A DNA stretch of 64,000 nt from Pseudobacteriovorax sp. GTDB lineage: Bacteria > Bdellovibrionota_B > Oligoflexia > Oligoflexales > Oligoflexaceae. The translations under genes were made by a program, and so were the position numbers. The DNA lies in the NCBI GenBank assembly GCA_013215145.1, contig JABSRP010000016.1:124001-188000 (forward strand), given 5' to 3'. The notes beneath the pieces are model-generated. The model was not told where the DNA came from. It worked only from the letters and a program-made list of their open reading frames with translations, and ran no database searches. Positions 17,134 to 26,314 of the stretch are shown one piece after another; position 1 is the stretch's first letter; each line of letters starts with the position of its first letter.

Positions 17134-18174
17134 ATGATGATGTTGCGACAGTTGATTTTACCCCTGACCCTTGGACTTAGCCTAGCCTGCTCTTCCCAGG
17201 AAGAAGACAGCCAGCCCAAAATTTACGGCGGCACGCTCGCCGATGGCTCGGGCCATGAGCTTGGTTATGGCTCGACCTTTTCCCTACTTGCCATGAATAA
17301 AGGTGAACTTATGTCTGGTTGCACCGGAAGTGCTCTGACGGATCGCATCCTTATCACAGCCAAGCACTGCATCGACTCTTACCTAGTGCCACCGGTTGGC
17401 ATCGGGTTTGGGACGGAGCCGCTTGAGACCTTTAAAGATAAAAAAGTCACCATAGAGGCCATCGCCATTCCCTTTGAGGACGAAAAAGACAGCTATCATG
17501 ACTTCGCCGTGATCATCACCAAAGAAAGCATCAGCGGTATTATCCCCTGGTTTAAGCCGATCGCTGTAGGATCCCCCCTCTCAGAGGCCTTCAAAAGCCA
17601 GAGCTTTGTCCAGCTAGGATATGGTTATTCCGACGGCGAGGTCTACGACTCCAAACTACGCACGCTATCAGGTTATGCTAAGTTTCATGCTATGGATGAC
17701 CGCAGCAGCCTCGGGACCTTTCTCACCTCGGGCAATATCAACGAGCAAAAAGATACCGCCCCAGGTGACTCCGGCGGCCCTCTCATTAGCTCTGACGACA
17801 AAAAGCTCCACGGCGTCCTTCAAGGCAGCACCACCTTATACGATAGTGAGAACGGAGAGTCCTTCCACGGCCGCTACTCGCACCCCGCCTACTACCTTGG
17901 CTGGATCAATGATACCCTGAGCCGCTCGGGATACTACCTTAGCCTTGATACCACAGCCGCCGAAGGCCTAGAGAACACCTTCAGCCAAGAGAGCAGCTTT
18001 TTCAAACCAGAAGATCTCTTCAACGAAAACAACCGTCAGTGCCAACACCTCAACGGTGATGGCTATCAGGTGATCGAAGACTATGGTTGCTGGCCTGTAG
18101 TGGGAGAGGCTTGTAGTGAGTCTTGGATGCGTTGGGATGTGGAATCTGGGGCTTGTAGGTATGCGGATGAATAG
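17134..18174 (+). CDS. Trypsin-like serine protease lipoprotein (family S1)
   Basis: A 346-residue protein with a lipoprotein signal and lipobox SLAC near residue 19. After a short propeptide the mature S1 N-terminus is IYGGT (residues 30-34), so cleavage after Lys29 would activate it. The catalytic triad is H78 (TAKHC), D123 (YHDFAV) and S213 (GDSGGP). D207, six residues before the serine, corresponds to the pocket aspartate of trypsin and predicts cutting after Lys or Arg. A cysteine-rich C-terminal tail of about 50 residues follows the protease domain. It could degrade prey or environmental protein at the surface. Three ATGs are adjacent; the first follows GTGGAGAAG. Confidence 0.9.
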   Translation: MMMLRQLILPLTLGLSLACSSQEEDSQPKIYGGTLADGSGHELGYGSTFSLLAMNKGELMSGCTGSALTDRILITAKHCIDSYLVPPVGIGFGTEPLETFKDKKVTIEAIAIPFEDEKDSYHDFAVIITKESISGIIPWFKPIAVGSPLSEAFKSQSFVQLGYGYSDGEVYDSKLRTLSGYAKFHAMDDRSSLGTFLTSGNINEQKDTAPGDSGGPLISSDDKKLHGVLQGSTTLYDSENGESFHGRYSHPAYYLGWINDTLSRSGYYLSLDTTAAEGLENTFSQESSFFKPEDLFNENNRQCQHLNGDGYQVIEDYGCWPVVGEACSESWMRWDVESGACRYADE

Positions 18175-18212
18175 TCTTTGGAAGACTTGATTAGATAGTT
18201 ATTTTTGATTTT

Positions 18213-18232
18213 AGGGCCATTGTCATGGCCCT
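18213..18232. terminator. Short hairpin between convergent genes
   Basis: agggccat-tgtc-atggccct, a perfect 8-base stem with a 4-base loop, 38 bases after the protease stop and 14 bases from the convergent gene end. There is no good T run on either strand, so terminator function is only likely. Confidence 0.5.
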
Positions 18233-18245
18233 TCAAATAGAGAAA

Positions 18246-18695
18246 TCAGACTCTTTTTTTGTATATACTTTTATTTCTAGCCATTTCACTTATTATGGGG
18301 CCTGCGTCGAAAGAAAACTCAACATTAAGCTGTTTTACTAAGTTTGCGATATAGTCCCTACATGCTTGATACACTACCTGTTTGTCTACATGAAATGATT
18401 TTATACCATTTAGATAACAAGTGATTTGGAATTTTTCATTTTCCTCGATAAAAGTAATTGAAGGATCTTCTTCAAAGTCCTGAGAAGAGTAATAAAAGTC
18501 TTTTACCTGTTCTGATCCGCTGTTGTCGATCCAACTTTTTAAGACGCCAGCAAACTCTAACAGGAGAAAGCCGTCGATTGGGCCTATAGAAACGTTATCA
18601 AAAACAAAACTTAGTCTTCCCTCAGTAAACGAGGGGATCGCATAGGTTGCATTTGTATCTTCTTTAAATATACTGATTTTGAATTCTATTTTCAT
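18246..18695 (-). CDS. Putative immunity protein for the upstream toxin
   Basis: A 149-residue soluble protein with no signal peptide. The start overlaps the stop of the large toxin-like gene as ATGA, the usual arrangement of toxin and immunity genes. The sequence alternates strands and ends with a helix (YQACRDYIANLVKQLNVEF); it is acidic in the middle (DFEEDPSITFIEENEK), as is common for proteins that cover a basic nuclease site. I do not recognise a named family. Cytosolic location fits protection against a toxin that acts on RNA or another cytosolic target. The role is inferred from position and size. Confidence 0.6.
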   Translation of the reverse strand: MKIEFKISIFKEDTNATYAIPSFTEGRLSFVFDNVSIGPIDGFLLLEFAGVLKSWIDNSGSEQVKDFYYSSQDFEEDPSITFIEENEKFQITCYLNGIKSFHVDKQVVYQACRDYIANLVKQLNVEFSFDAGPIISEMARNKSIYKKRV

Positions 18696-20707
18696 TTGAC
18701 GTTTACTGGAAATGCGTTAATTACTTTTCCATCCTCTCCCACTATTATCCTTATTTTAGTCTGTCCTCTCACTCCAATGACCTTACCGGCATCAGCTATG
18801 ATCCTAAAGGTCCCATCTAGATTTGGATTCATCATAAAGGTAGATCTATTAGATCTTAGTCCGTCTCTTACTAAATCACGAATTTCGTCAAAGTCATCTG
18901 TGTCAAATCTAGCTCTCGATCCTCCACCACTTAACGTATGCTTGTTCTTTGGTATCCATTCGCCAGTGTTTTCAGCAGCATTAAATGCAGCGTTAGAGAC
19001 AATACGAAGTTTACTGACCGGTAGGTCTCCTGAGAGTGCTTTTGATAAATTATCACTATTATTGAGACCTACAGTCTTAGCAGTATCAATTAGATCCTGA
19101 ATAAATCTCGCCGGATTATCTGGTTGGACATCAATTGTAAAATCTAACACATCGTCCATAACCCCGTAATTACCACCGCATGAGATGGACCCTGGGGAAC
19201 ACTGGAAGTCTGAATAATTGATAAGTCGTTGCAGATCTGCATTTGAGATATTAAGCTGCCGACCTTTTTTGAAAACTGCCGTTGCTAGTTTTCGACCTTG
19301 CAGAGAGATGAATCGAGATATTTTCGTGAGAAGTTTGCCTGAGGCTACCCCACCCGTTCCTATTAGAGGACCAATTTCGACAGATAGCTTGCCCGTCATT
19401 TCACCACAAGCTGCGGGGTCGTTTTCGCAGTTGAGAAAGAGTTGAAAGTTTTCATTGATGATACCTTGGATGATATCCCAGGTTTCCCCTAAGTTGAGTA
19501 AGGAGTTGATAGCCGCGCCTATGGCTCCAGCTGGATCGGCGTAGAAAGCCCAAGTACCTTTTACTGTGTCCCTTACAGCTATACCGGCACCGATGAATAA
19601 ACCGACCTTCGCGTCGGGGCTCGTACTAATTACATGATAGAAGCTATACGATTTCTCCGCATAGTAGAAAAAATCTCCTAGTCTAGAGTCTTTATGTGCC
19701 TCTGCAAGGTGTTTAAAGAGAGTTTTAGTATAGAATGAAAATAGTGATTGATTAAGGATTGATTCTCTAAACTGGTTCATCTGATTTGCTAGATAACCCG
19801 TCTCATACCCAGTGAACTTCCCATAATCGAGATCACCGGCTACGATGCCGAATTCAGCTAATATATCCGGGCTCGCCGGTTGCCCTTGAGGTCTACCGCC
19901 AGACATAAAGGTTTGATAGCGATCTGCCATCCCTCTCATACTCTCGGCCATACCGTGGTTGCCTTGGCTTTGGTAAAAATTGGCCTTGTCGTTCATGGTG
20001 GCGGTGTTAACATCAGCATCTGTGTCCGAGTAACCAGCTGTTCCATTGAAGCCATAGCCAGCTGTGGCATCATCGGTGGGGTTGCTGGAGGAAAAATCAC
20101 TGAGGCCTTCTGCTTGGGCGTTGCCCAGATCAGGAGCGGAACTGTTCATCCCCTCTTGTGTGTTTTTGAGTTTGGCTGCGCCAGCCTTGGCATTATTTGT
20201 ACTGTTTTCGAGGCGTCCTTTAGCAGCTCTAGCATTCTTGATTTTGGGTGATGTCACACGGCCTGCTAGTTCTTTTTTAACGGTATTTGTCTGAGGTTTT
20301 TGGCCGTTGCGCATACGACCGATATCAGCTGCCACATCGGACTTGACTCGTTCGATACGTTTTTTTGCGTCTTCGATATCTTTGTCTTTTTTGCCGACTA
20401 ATTCGGCTCTCATATCGTTATTGGAGGATTTGGTCAGATAGTTGCAGCCAAACCCACCTGTAGAACAGAACTTAAAATGCGAGTCCGGGTCAATCGTACC
20501 GTATAGTCGCTTTAATTCTTTATTGTAATCCCTTTGCTCTGCTAGCGAGTTAGGATCATTAGGTGGAAAATGAATAAACGAATACGGATTGGAAGATTCC
20601 GCATAGAAATATAGGTCTGCCTCAGCTTGACTATATCCTGGTGCAGATAGAGCAAAGCTTAGCAGCCATAAGATTTTTGCTATTAGGATATTTTTATTTG
20701 AATGCAT
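18692..20707 (-). CDS. Large exported polymorphic-toxin-like protein
   Basis: About 671 residues. Signal peptide NILIAKILWLLSFALSAPGYS is followed by a variable region rich in Ala, Asn, Gly and Lys (residues 90-260), then a helical part with hydrophobic glycine-rich stretches (VGLFIGAGIAV, EIGPLIGTGGVASGKLL) like the pre-toxin regions of polymorphic toxins. The last 85 residues form a separate domain: NKHTLSGGGSRARF, EIRDLVRDGL, GTFRIIADAGKVIGVRGQTK, IRIIVGEDGKVINAFP. This His/Arg start with a final strand pair resembles BECR-fold RNases (EndoU, colicin D/E5 type), a tentative fold guess. ATG 20707 is preceded by GGTGAG; GTG 20719 is an alternative. It overlaps the upstream gene by 14 bases and the putative immunity gene by 4. 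Confidence 0.65.
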   Translation of the reverse strand: MHSNKNILIAKILWLLSFALSAPGYSQAEADLYFYAESSNPYSFIHFPPNDPNSLAEQRDYNKELKRLYGTIDPDSHFKFCSTGGFGCNYLTKSSNNDMRAELVGKKDKDIEDAKKRIERVKSDVAADIGRMRNGQKPQTNTVKKELAGRVTSPKIKNARAAKGRLENSTNNAKAGAAKLKNTQEGMNSSAPDLGNAQAEGLSDFSSSNPTDDATAGYGFNGTAGYSDTDADVNTATMNDKANFYQSQGNHGMAESMRGMADRYQTFMSGGRPQGQPASPDILAEFGIVAGDLDYGKFTGYETGYLANQMNQFRESILNQSLFSFYTKTLFKHLAEAHKDSRLGDFFYYAEKSYSFYHVISTSPDAKVGLFIGAGIAVRDTVKGTWAFYADPAGAIGAAINSLLNLGETWDIIQGIINENFQLFLNCENDPAACGEMTGKLSVEIGPLIGTGGVASGKLLTKISRFISLQGRKLATAVFKKGRQLNISNADLQRLINYSDFQCSPGSISCGGNYGVMDDVLDFTIDVQPDNPARFIQDLIDTAKTVGLNNSDNLSKALSGDLPVSKLRIVSNAAFNAAENTGEWIPKNKHTLSGGGSRARFDTDDFDEIRDLVRDGLRSNRSTFMMNPNLDGTFRIIADAGKVIGVRGQTKIRIIVGEDGKVINAFPVNVK

Positions 20708-22637
20708 CGTAAATCTCACCCAAGGCTAGTATCTGCCTTTCAAATGTTTGTAAATCGCTATCGCTCGAAAAAATCGTCTTTACCGCGAAGGTTTGCGACT
20801 TCGGGTCGTAATCAGCTTGTTTGATCAGCATATAGTCGAATATCATCCGGCGATTGATATCAGAACTTAGGCCGACATTAATCTGATGGATTTTCTTCGT
20901 ATACCGATTATAGATTTCGGTACGACCGATGGAGTTCGAGAAATAAGAGACTCTATAAGCCTTCATAATATCGTATGCTGTTTGATCGGTGATGCTTATG
21001 CGGCGCTCAGTGATTTCTTTTTGAAGGGTATCAAAGACCTTGGCGGCAGAATAGAATTTGAATGAGGCTCTTAGCTCCTCAAAGCGATTAGCGTAGTCAT
21101 CGAAGCTTTGTTCGATATCTTGATTTTGGCAGACGGCCTTAATCTGTTTGTTGAGATTCGTGATCTTAGAGTAAGTCACAAGACTCTTCTCGATCTCAGT
21201 GAGGGCATCAAAGTATTGATCGACGAATTCATCCGGAGCATTGTTGGACGATTCAATTAATTCGTTCATCCTTGCCAGGTTTGCGACCAGTAGACTCTGG
21301 TCTTGATCAAGACTTTGAATATTGCGATCCAAACTCGAACCGCAGTGTGCTCGCCTTCCGTCCTCATCTTGCGCGAGAAGGCCGTTGAGGCTTGGTAGGG
21401 CTACATCGGCTAAGCGCTTAACCTTGCCATCAAACGATACGATTTGAGTCCTTAAATAATCAATTTGATCAGTGACTGGGACTTGGGCCGCTTGTTCGGA
21501 AACGATCTTTTCGGCAATCTGCTCCATTTGTTTGGATTGGTTGGCTTCTTCGGCAACCAGATCAGTCTCTGCTTTCTCGAGTTCCTCTAACGCGGTCTCC
21601 TCGACGGACTCTGTCAGGACATCTTCCAGGTCGGGATAGTCTTCTTCTAGGGAGGCATTGAGTTCGGCGAATAGTCTATCTAATTCTGCTGCCATCTCCG
21701 CCTCAAGGCGACTCATGAGGTCTCTGTAATCGACACAGCGGAACAGCGATGGGTTTTTGCCATTGCTAACTGCACGAATGGACTGCCATTCGAGTGTACA
21801 GGCATTGATGCCACGCGTTCTTGCATAGCCGTTGCTGAAGCGATCAGATTTGTGCTGATGGGCTAGACGGCAATATTCTTGCTCGTCTACCTGTACCATA
21901 TGCAAACCTGTAAGACCCGTACGCGCCAACTCGAATAGTTCTGGCTCACAAATCACGACACCCGCACCAAGACGTCTTTCTAATTCTTGTCTTGCACCTA
22001 TGACGCAGATACCCTCAACGCAAAACTCCTCTTCGTTGTTGGCTTGGTCGAAGGTATAGGTGACTGTGTGATCGAGGAGGGATCTCAGTGGGCTGCTTGC
22101 ATTATTAACAAGTAGGGTCAGACCAACTGTGATACCGGCGTTAAGGCTTGGAGAGATCTGCCGAAATAATTTGAACGTGGCGTTTTCTTTAGTCATGCGA
22201 GGGCCTTTTGCTGGGCTGTCGCTAAATCGATCCGATACCCAGTCTTTGCCCCGCTCCCAGGCTGCACCCAGGTCGCCGCCGATTTCAATACCTTGGACGG
22301 TATCGACGGAGGATTCTCTCAGGTTGGTCAATTCACCACCGATGCCCTCGAGTGTATCTTGGAGATTTACCTTCTTCGCTTTTTCGATATTGTTTTCCCA
22401 GTACTCTTGATCCAAGACTGGGGCTGCTTCTTTGACCTCGTTGATTTGCTCTTCGAGAAAATCGAGGGCCTCTTGAATACTGCTAAACGCATAGTCTAGT
22501 CCATCGACGATGACTTCAACAGTACTCGAGACCGCGTCCCCAACGGCCTCAATAAAGTCGCTTACAAACCCTGCTCTGGCCTGAGGGGCCACCAGCAGGA
22601 ATCCGGCAAGGATCGGTACTATTATCTTGAATTTCAT
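20694..22637 (-). CDS. Exported coiled-coil protein of the toxin operon
   Basis: A 647-residue protein with signal peptide MKFKIIVPILAGFLLVAPQARA. The N-terminal third has amphipathic helices (FIEAVGDAVSSTVEVIVDGL), a hydrophobic stretch near residues 165-180 (NAGITVGLTLLVNN) and a cysteine-containing segment (FCVEGICVIG, CRLAHQH, CTLEWQ, FRCVDYRDL). Residues 300-400 are a long acidic coiled coil (EEDYPDLEDVLTESVEE, EKAETDLVAEE). The C-terminal half is helical with AHCGSSLD and AVCQNQDIE. No family is recognised. It starts one base after the stop of the preceding gene and overlaps the toxin gene, so all are co-expressed; a structural or delivery partner is a guess from position. Confidence 0.7.
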   Translation of the reverse strand: MKFKIIVPILAGFLLVAPQARAGFVSDFIEAVGDAVSSTVEVIVDGLDYAFSSIQEALDFLEEQINEVKEAAPVLDQEYWENNIEKAKKVNLQDTLEGIGGELTNLRESSVDTVQGIEIGGDLGAAWERGKDWVSDRFSDSPAKGPRMTKENATFKLFRQISPSLNAGITVGLTLLVNNASSPLRSLLDHTVTYTFDQANNEEEFCVEGICVIGARQELERRLGAGVVICEPELFELARTGLTGLHMVQVDEQEYCRLAHQHKSDRFSNGYARTRGINACTLEWQSIRAVSNGKNPSLFRCVDYRDLMSRLEAEMAAELDRLFAELNASLEEDYPDLEDVLTESVEETALEELEKAETDLVAEEANQSKQMEQIAEKIVSEQAAQVPVTDQIDYLRTQIVSFDGKVKRLADVALPSLNGLLAQDEDGRRAHCGSSLDRNIQSLDQDQSLLVANLARMNELIESSNNAPDEFVDQYFDALTEIEKSLVTYSKITNLNKQIKAVCQNQDIEQSFDDYANRFEELRASFKFYSAAKVFDTLQKEITERRISITDQTAYDIMKAYRVSYFSNSIGRTEIYNRYTKKIHQINVGLSSDINRRMIFDYMLIKQADYDPKSQTFAVKTIFSSDSDLQTFERQILALGEIYDAFK

Positions 22638-22638
22638 G

Positions 22639-23871
22639 TTAGTTGCCCTCCGCTTTGCTTAGGAGTTGGCTTAAAATGGCATCGACCTCGAGGGCCTCTT
22701 CGAAGTTTTGGGGAGACAAAGGACGACCTATACTTCCATTTTCCCTAAGGCCCGATTGGTCTAATTCTGAGGCGTCAAAACTAGCTCCACGATCCCGTAT
22801 TGCTGTTCTAACGGCTCTAGAGACGGCTCGTTGTTTGCGATAGATAGCAATCTCTAGTTGCTCAGTGTCGGTTTTGAAGGCTGCAATCGAAGCCCTGACG
22901 TCGCGTATCTTTTCGGTGAGTTCTTGGTACTGTGTCCTAAGTGTTCCCGATATGTTTGATCCCCCTATGGCAAGAGAGGCGATTCTTTGAGTCGATGTGA
23001 CGGCGAAGTCTTGCTTGTTGATTTTATTAATTTCGCCGTTGCGCATAAGACTGGCCGCGTCAGTCTCAAGGGATGTCACCAGTATGTTGAAATCCCTAAC
23101 GGCCTCGATGGCTGCTACTTGATCATCAATAGATTTGAGTAGGTTGCCAATGGATACCCTGAGGGCGTCGACAGTCTCAATCCCTAATCCCAAGATGGTG
23201 TTATTGAAGGTATCGATGGTCTCAACAACTTCGGCGAAAGCCTGCAAATCAACGCATGTCTTAGGTGGCTGGTTGAACTTATCAATCTTTTTTAGGTGCT
23301 CTCTTAGATCAGAAGAGGTTTTATCGATATAAGCCACCCGATCCCTGACGATCCCTTTAAAGCTCTCTGCAATATAAGAATTACCAAGAATGAAAGACTC
23401 ATTTTTCGTTACCAACAGTCCCAGGCCTTCAATATCTTCTACGAGCTGCTCGGCTAATCGATAGGTTTTCACAGATTTCAACTCAAAGCATTTCTCGCGC
23501 TGCAAAAGAAACTCTGCAAGGACCGATTCGATCTTAAGCTTGAGCTCATTCGAACCCGCCTTTGACTCGGATATCTGCTGAATGCTGCGTCTTGCAAACT
23601 CTCGGATTTCGGCCATGGTGCGGTTATCGCTTTCGATATCTGCCACCGCAGCTCGAATCGTTTGTTTCAGTTCTTCACCTTTAGTTTTAAAGGTATTATT
23701 AAACCTTTGATAATCATATTGAAAGGACTCGACCAAGTTCTGAGCATTGGTCTTTTGCCGCGCAATCTGACGCTCGCGTTCGAGCTCGGCCTGTTTATCG
23801 GTCACCTGATCCGCCAAGGCTGGCGTGGAAGCCAGCAATACTGCGGAAAGGACTATCTTGGAGACATTCAT
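22639..23871 (-). CDS. Exported long coiled-coil protein of the toxin operon
   Basis: A 410-residue protein with signal peptide MNVSKIVLSAVLLASTPALA. The mature part is almost entirely helical with heptad-like spacing (KQAELERERQIARQKTNAQ, IRDVRASIAAFKTDTEQLE), two cysteines (REKCFELK, KTCVDLQ) and few prolines, so a rod-like or bundle protein is expected. No catalytic motif or named family is visible. It is the second gene of the operon, 42 bases after the first and one base before the third. Confidence 0.7.
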   Translation of the reverse strand: MNVSKIVLSAVLLASTPALADQVTDKQAELERERQIARQKTNAQNLVESFQYDYQRFNNTFKTKGEELKQTIRAAVADIESDNRTMAEIREFARRSIQQISESKAGSNELKLKIESVLAEFLLQREKCFELKSVKTYRLAEQLVEDIEGLGLLVTKNESFILGNSYIAESFKGIVRDRVAYIDKTSSDLREHLKKIDKFNQPPKTCVDLQAFAEVVETIDTFNNTILGLGIETVDALRVSIGNLLKSIDDQVAAIEAVRDFNILVTSLETDAASLMRNGEINKINKQDFAVTSTQRIASLAIGGSNISGTLRTQYQELTEKIRDVRASIAAFKTDTEQLEIAIYRKQRAVSRAVRTAIRDRGASFDASELDQSGLRENGSIGRPLSPQNFEEALEVDAILSQLLSKAEGN

Positions 23872-23913
23872 AGAATATTTCTCATTCTGGTAGTTAAGTA
23901 GAGGTCGATACGA

Positions 23914-24876
23914 TTATTCTTCTGGAAAAAGTCTATTAAGGCGTCGGATTAGGCGTTCTATTCTTGCGGCATAGGTAGCCTCTTTTGCCTTTAGTCTTTC
24001 GTACTCACCATCAAGGAAACTTTTGAGTTCGACTAGCTTGCTCTTATCAGCTTCGATCTTTGCTTTAATATCTTTGGAAAGCTGGGCGAGTACAACGTTA
24101 CAGTTAGCGCTTTCGTCTTCGGCGCCTTCACAGGTATCCGTGCCAGAGTTAGCTGAGGCGATGGCTTCCGAGAGCTTGTTGAGCCAGTCGATTTGCTCTT
24201 TTTTATCAAGGATTTTTAGCTTCGCAGACGGGTCGTCTGCTACCTCTAATTCGAGGTCTTCGATATCTAATTCCAAATCGGAGATACGATCAGGGATCTC
24301 TTCGGCAAAATCCTCGAGAATCGAACTACCTGCGGGCTCCACTTCAACTTTAGACACCTGCTCTAAATAGTCGACACTATCATCGATAGTTTCACTAATT
24401 AGCGCTACGTAGCTTCTTAATGGGTCGAGATTGATTGTGGAAACATTCGATAAAAGGGTTACATTGCACTGATTTTTTAAGACAGAAGTCGTAATCGGGA
24501 ACACAAAATTAAATTCATATTGCGTACCCACAAGCTGATCGTAACTTAAGCTACGGTCTATGGTTTTGATCCCTAGGTCACCGATAAGAAGATCAAGGCT
24601 CGTTCCATTCACTAGCACAAAGCTTTCAGTTGGTGCGGGATTAGCGAAACAAGACATCTGATAAGTAAGAACAGAGTCGATCTTTAGCGAGCGCACGAAG
24701 GAGTTTTCAGTGGCTGTCAACTGATCGGCCATGACAGTGGATTTTGAGTCTTGGCACATCCACAATGAGTTTGGGTTGAACGAAGGGCGGCAGTGATCCT
24801 CGCCCTTTAACAGCGTCTGGGCTGATAAGCCAGTGGCAGAAAGGGAAAGCATCGGAATGATTAGGCTTCTTAGCAT
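23914..24876 (-). CDS. Exported protein with C-terminal coiled coil, first gene of the toxin operon
   Basis: About 320 residues. ATG 24876 is chosen because AGGAAA stands 8 bases before it and it gives the signal peptide MLRSLIIPMLSLSATGLSAQ; the frame is open to 24951. Residues 25-170 are beta-rich with cysteine pairs (DHCRPSFN, LWMCQDS, MSCFANP, NQCNVTLL). From about residue 190 it becomes a strongly acidic coiled coil (ISDLELDIEDLELEVADD, then EADKSKLVELKSFLDGEYERL) ending IRRLNRLFPEE. No family recognised. As the promoter-proximal gene it may be the surface or scaffold part of the system. Confidence 0.7.
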   Translation of the reverse strand: MLRSLIIPMLSLSATGLSAQTLLKGEDHCRPSFNPNSLWMCQDSKSTVMADQLTATENSFVRSLKIDSVLTYQMSCFANPAPTESFVLVNGTSLDLLIGDLGIKTIDRSLSYDQLVGTQYEFNFVFPITTSVLKNQCNVTLLSNVSTINLDPLRSYVALISETIDDSVDYLEQVSKVEVEPAGSSILEDFAEEIPDRISDLELDIEDLELEVADDPSAKLKILDKKEQIDWLNKLSEAIASANSGTDTCEGAEDESANCNVVLAQLSKDIKAKIEADKSKLVELKSFLDGEYERLKAKEATYAARIERLIRRLNRLFPEE

Positions 24877-25340
24877 TGCGGTTTTCCTATAGTTACGTTT
24901 CATACGTGATTGATTTTTTTGATTGGTTAGTTTCGTTTCAAATAATCCCAACTGACAGTCTGATTGAGCTATATCTATCTGACATAAACTGAAAACGATA
25001 GGTAAAACATCATAGGTTCGATGTCAATCTATTATAAAATTGTTTAGAAAAATTAAGTGTTTTGCTTAGTCCGAAAGTCAGGGTTTTGGAATGGTTGTTC
25101 AAATTCGGACTCTAAAGTACTATTTTCATGAAATTTTTTATGCCTTCCATTTAAGTATGCATTATGTACCGAGATTTTGAGTGACCTATTGACTTATATA
25201 AACAACTTAGTTAGAACGCGAGCTCGTCTCAGTTCAATTCGCTTGGGGTAGGAACCTGAGAGGAAGAACCTAGAAATCACTTTTCTGCCCAATAAAGCTT
25301 TGAGGTGGGGATTCGAAAAAACTCTGTGGAAGGACTAACT
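24877..25340. other. Divergent control region between the toxin operon and the lipoprotein array
   Basis: AT-rich, about 460 bases, no gene. It must hold the promoters of both accessory clusters. The best sigma-70-like match is given separately at 25189-25217. Confidence 0.5.
25189..25217 (+). promoter_or_regulatory. Candidate sigma-70-type promoter for the lipoprotein array
   Basis: TTGACT, a 17-base spacer and TAGAAC, about 120 bases before the first lipoprotein start. The -10 box is only a partial match to TATAAT, so this is a moderate candidate. Confidence 0.35.
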
Positions 25341-26171
25341 TTGAAAATATCCAGTAAAATTTGCAGCTTGATGTTGTTGGTATTGACATCGTATGGGTGT
25401 GGCGTCTCCGATGATTCTTCGGAGTCTAAACTAAATTCTGTAGAAAATTTGATTGTCGATGGAATCTTCTCGCCTAGATTTATCTTCGATCAGAGGCATA
25501 TTGAAGATTATGAATGGACCTTAGTGAATCAAACTGAAGGTAACCCGACTTTCGACAAATTCGGATTTGGGACTGTGTTACCTCCCGGACCGCCAGTTGC
25601 GAAAATTAAAGCTCCTTTTGGTAGGACAAATGGCAGTCTAGTAAACCAGAACTCAAATATTACGATCTTCCCAACAAACAATGAACCTACATTTAGAGTC
25701 CAGCACTCTGCAAGTACCGGAATCGATGGTGGGAAGCAATCTATTGTCGCACAAGGTGAGAAGATGAAGGTCACTGGGATTAGCGGCAAACCTTTTCTTT
25801 TCGATTATCATCAAAACGTTTTGGATTCGGAAGCTCTGCAAAAGCTAAGAGAGGCTGGTATTACAAGGGTTAATATTAGTGCGGCACTGACAGCAAACCA
25901 TACGGTGAAAACTAAAAATGATCCTTTGGCGAATTACTTACGTATTACTTGTTCTATACAGTCCTTCGGTAGAGCGGAGTCTATTGTCTTGGCAGAAAAG
26001 AGTAGATCTGACAATAATACTGATCTGAAGCTAAGTACAGGTGTTGCAAACTTTGATATAAATAATTGCAAGCCTGGTTTCGGGGCTTCTTCTATTTTTA
26101 TTACCTTTAGAATTAAATCTAGTGAAGCCATTCTCAGTGATTTCGTCCCAATCTTATCTGTAATTAGGTAG
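25341..26171 (+). CDS. Lipoprotein, tandem paralogue 1 of 4
   Basis: About 276 residues. I place the start at TTG 25341, preceded by GGAAGGA with 6-base spacing; this gives MKISSKICSLMLLVLTSYGC, a good lipoprotein signal with Cys at the end. The family core follows: LNSVENLIVDGIFSPRFIFDQ, then MKVTGISGKPFLFDYH, LREAGITRVNISAALTANH, YLRITC, and a C-terminal IKSSEAILSDFVPILSVIR. No known domain is recognised; beta-rich sequence and no catalytic residues suggest a binding or surface protein. Most similar to paralogue 4 at 27975-28832. Confidence 0.8.
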   Translation: MKISSKICSLMLLVLTSYGCGVSDDSSESKLNSVENLIVDGIFSPRFIFDQRHIEDYEWTLVNQTEGNPTFDKFGFGTVLPPGPPVAKIKAPFGRTNGSLVNQNSNITIFPTNNEPTFRVQHSASTGIDGGKQSIVAQGEKMKVTGISGKPFLFDYHQNVLDSEALQKLREAGITRVNISAALTANHTVKTKNDPLANYLRITCSIQSFGRAESIVLAEKSRSDNNTDLKLSTGVANFDINNCKPGFGASSIFITFRIKSSEAILSDFVPILSVIR

Positions 26172-26314
26172 AAGATCAGAAAGCTTCGAAACAAATATAG
26201 TGCAAGGTTAGATTTTGATGAAAAAAATCGGTAAGGAGTCCTACCAGGTGTCTTTGATCTATAAGTAAATCAAAGCTATATATTATTCTTTGCATAGACC
26301 ATTGAGGGTAAAAG

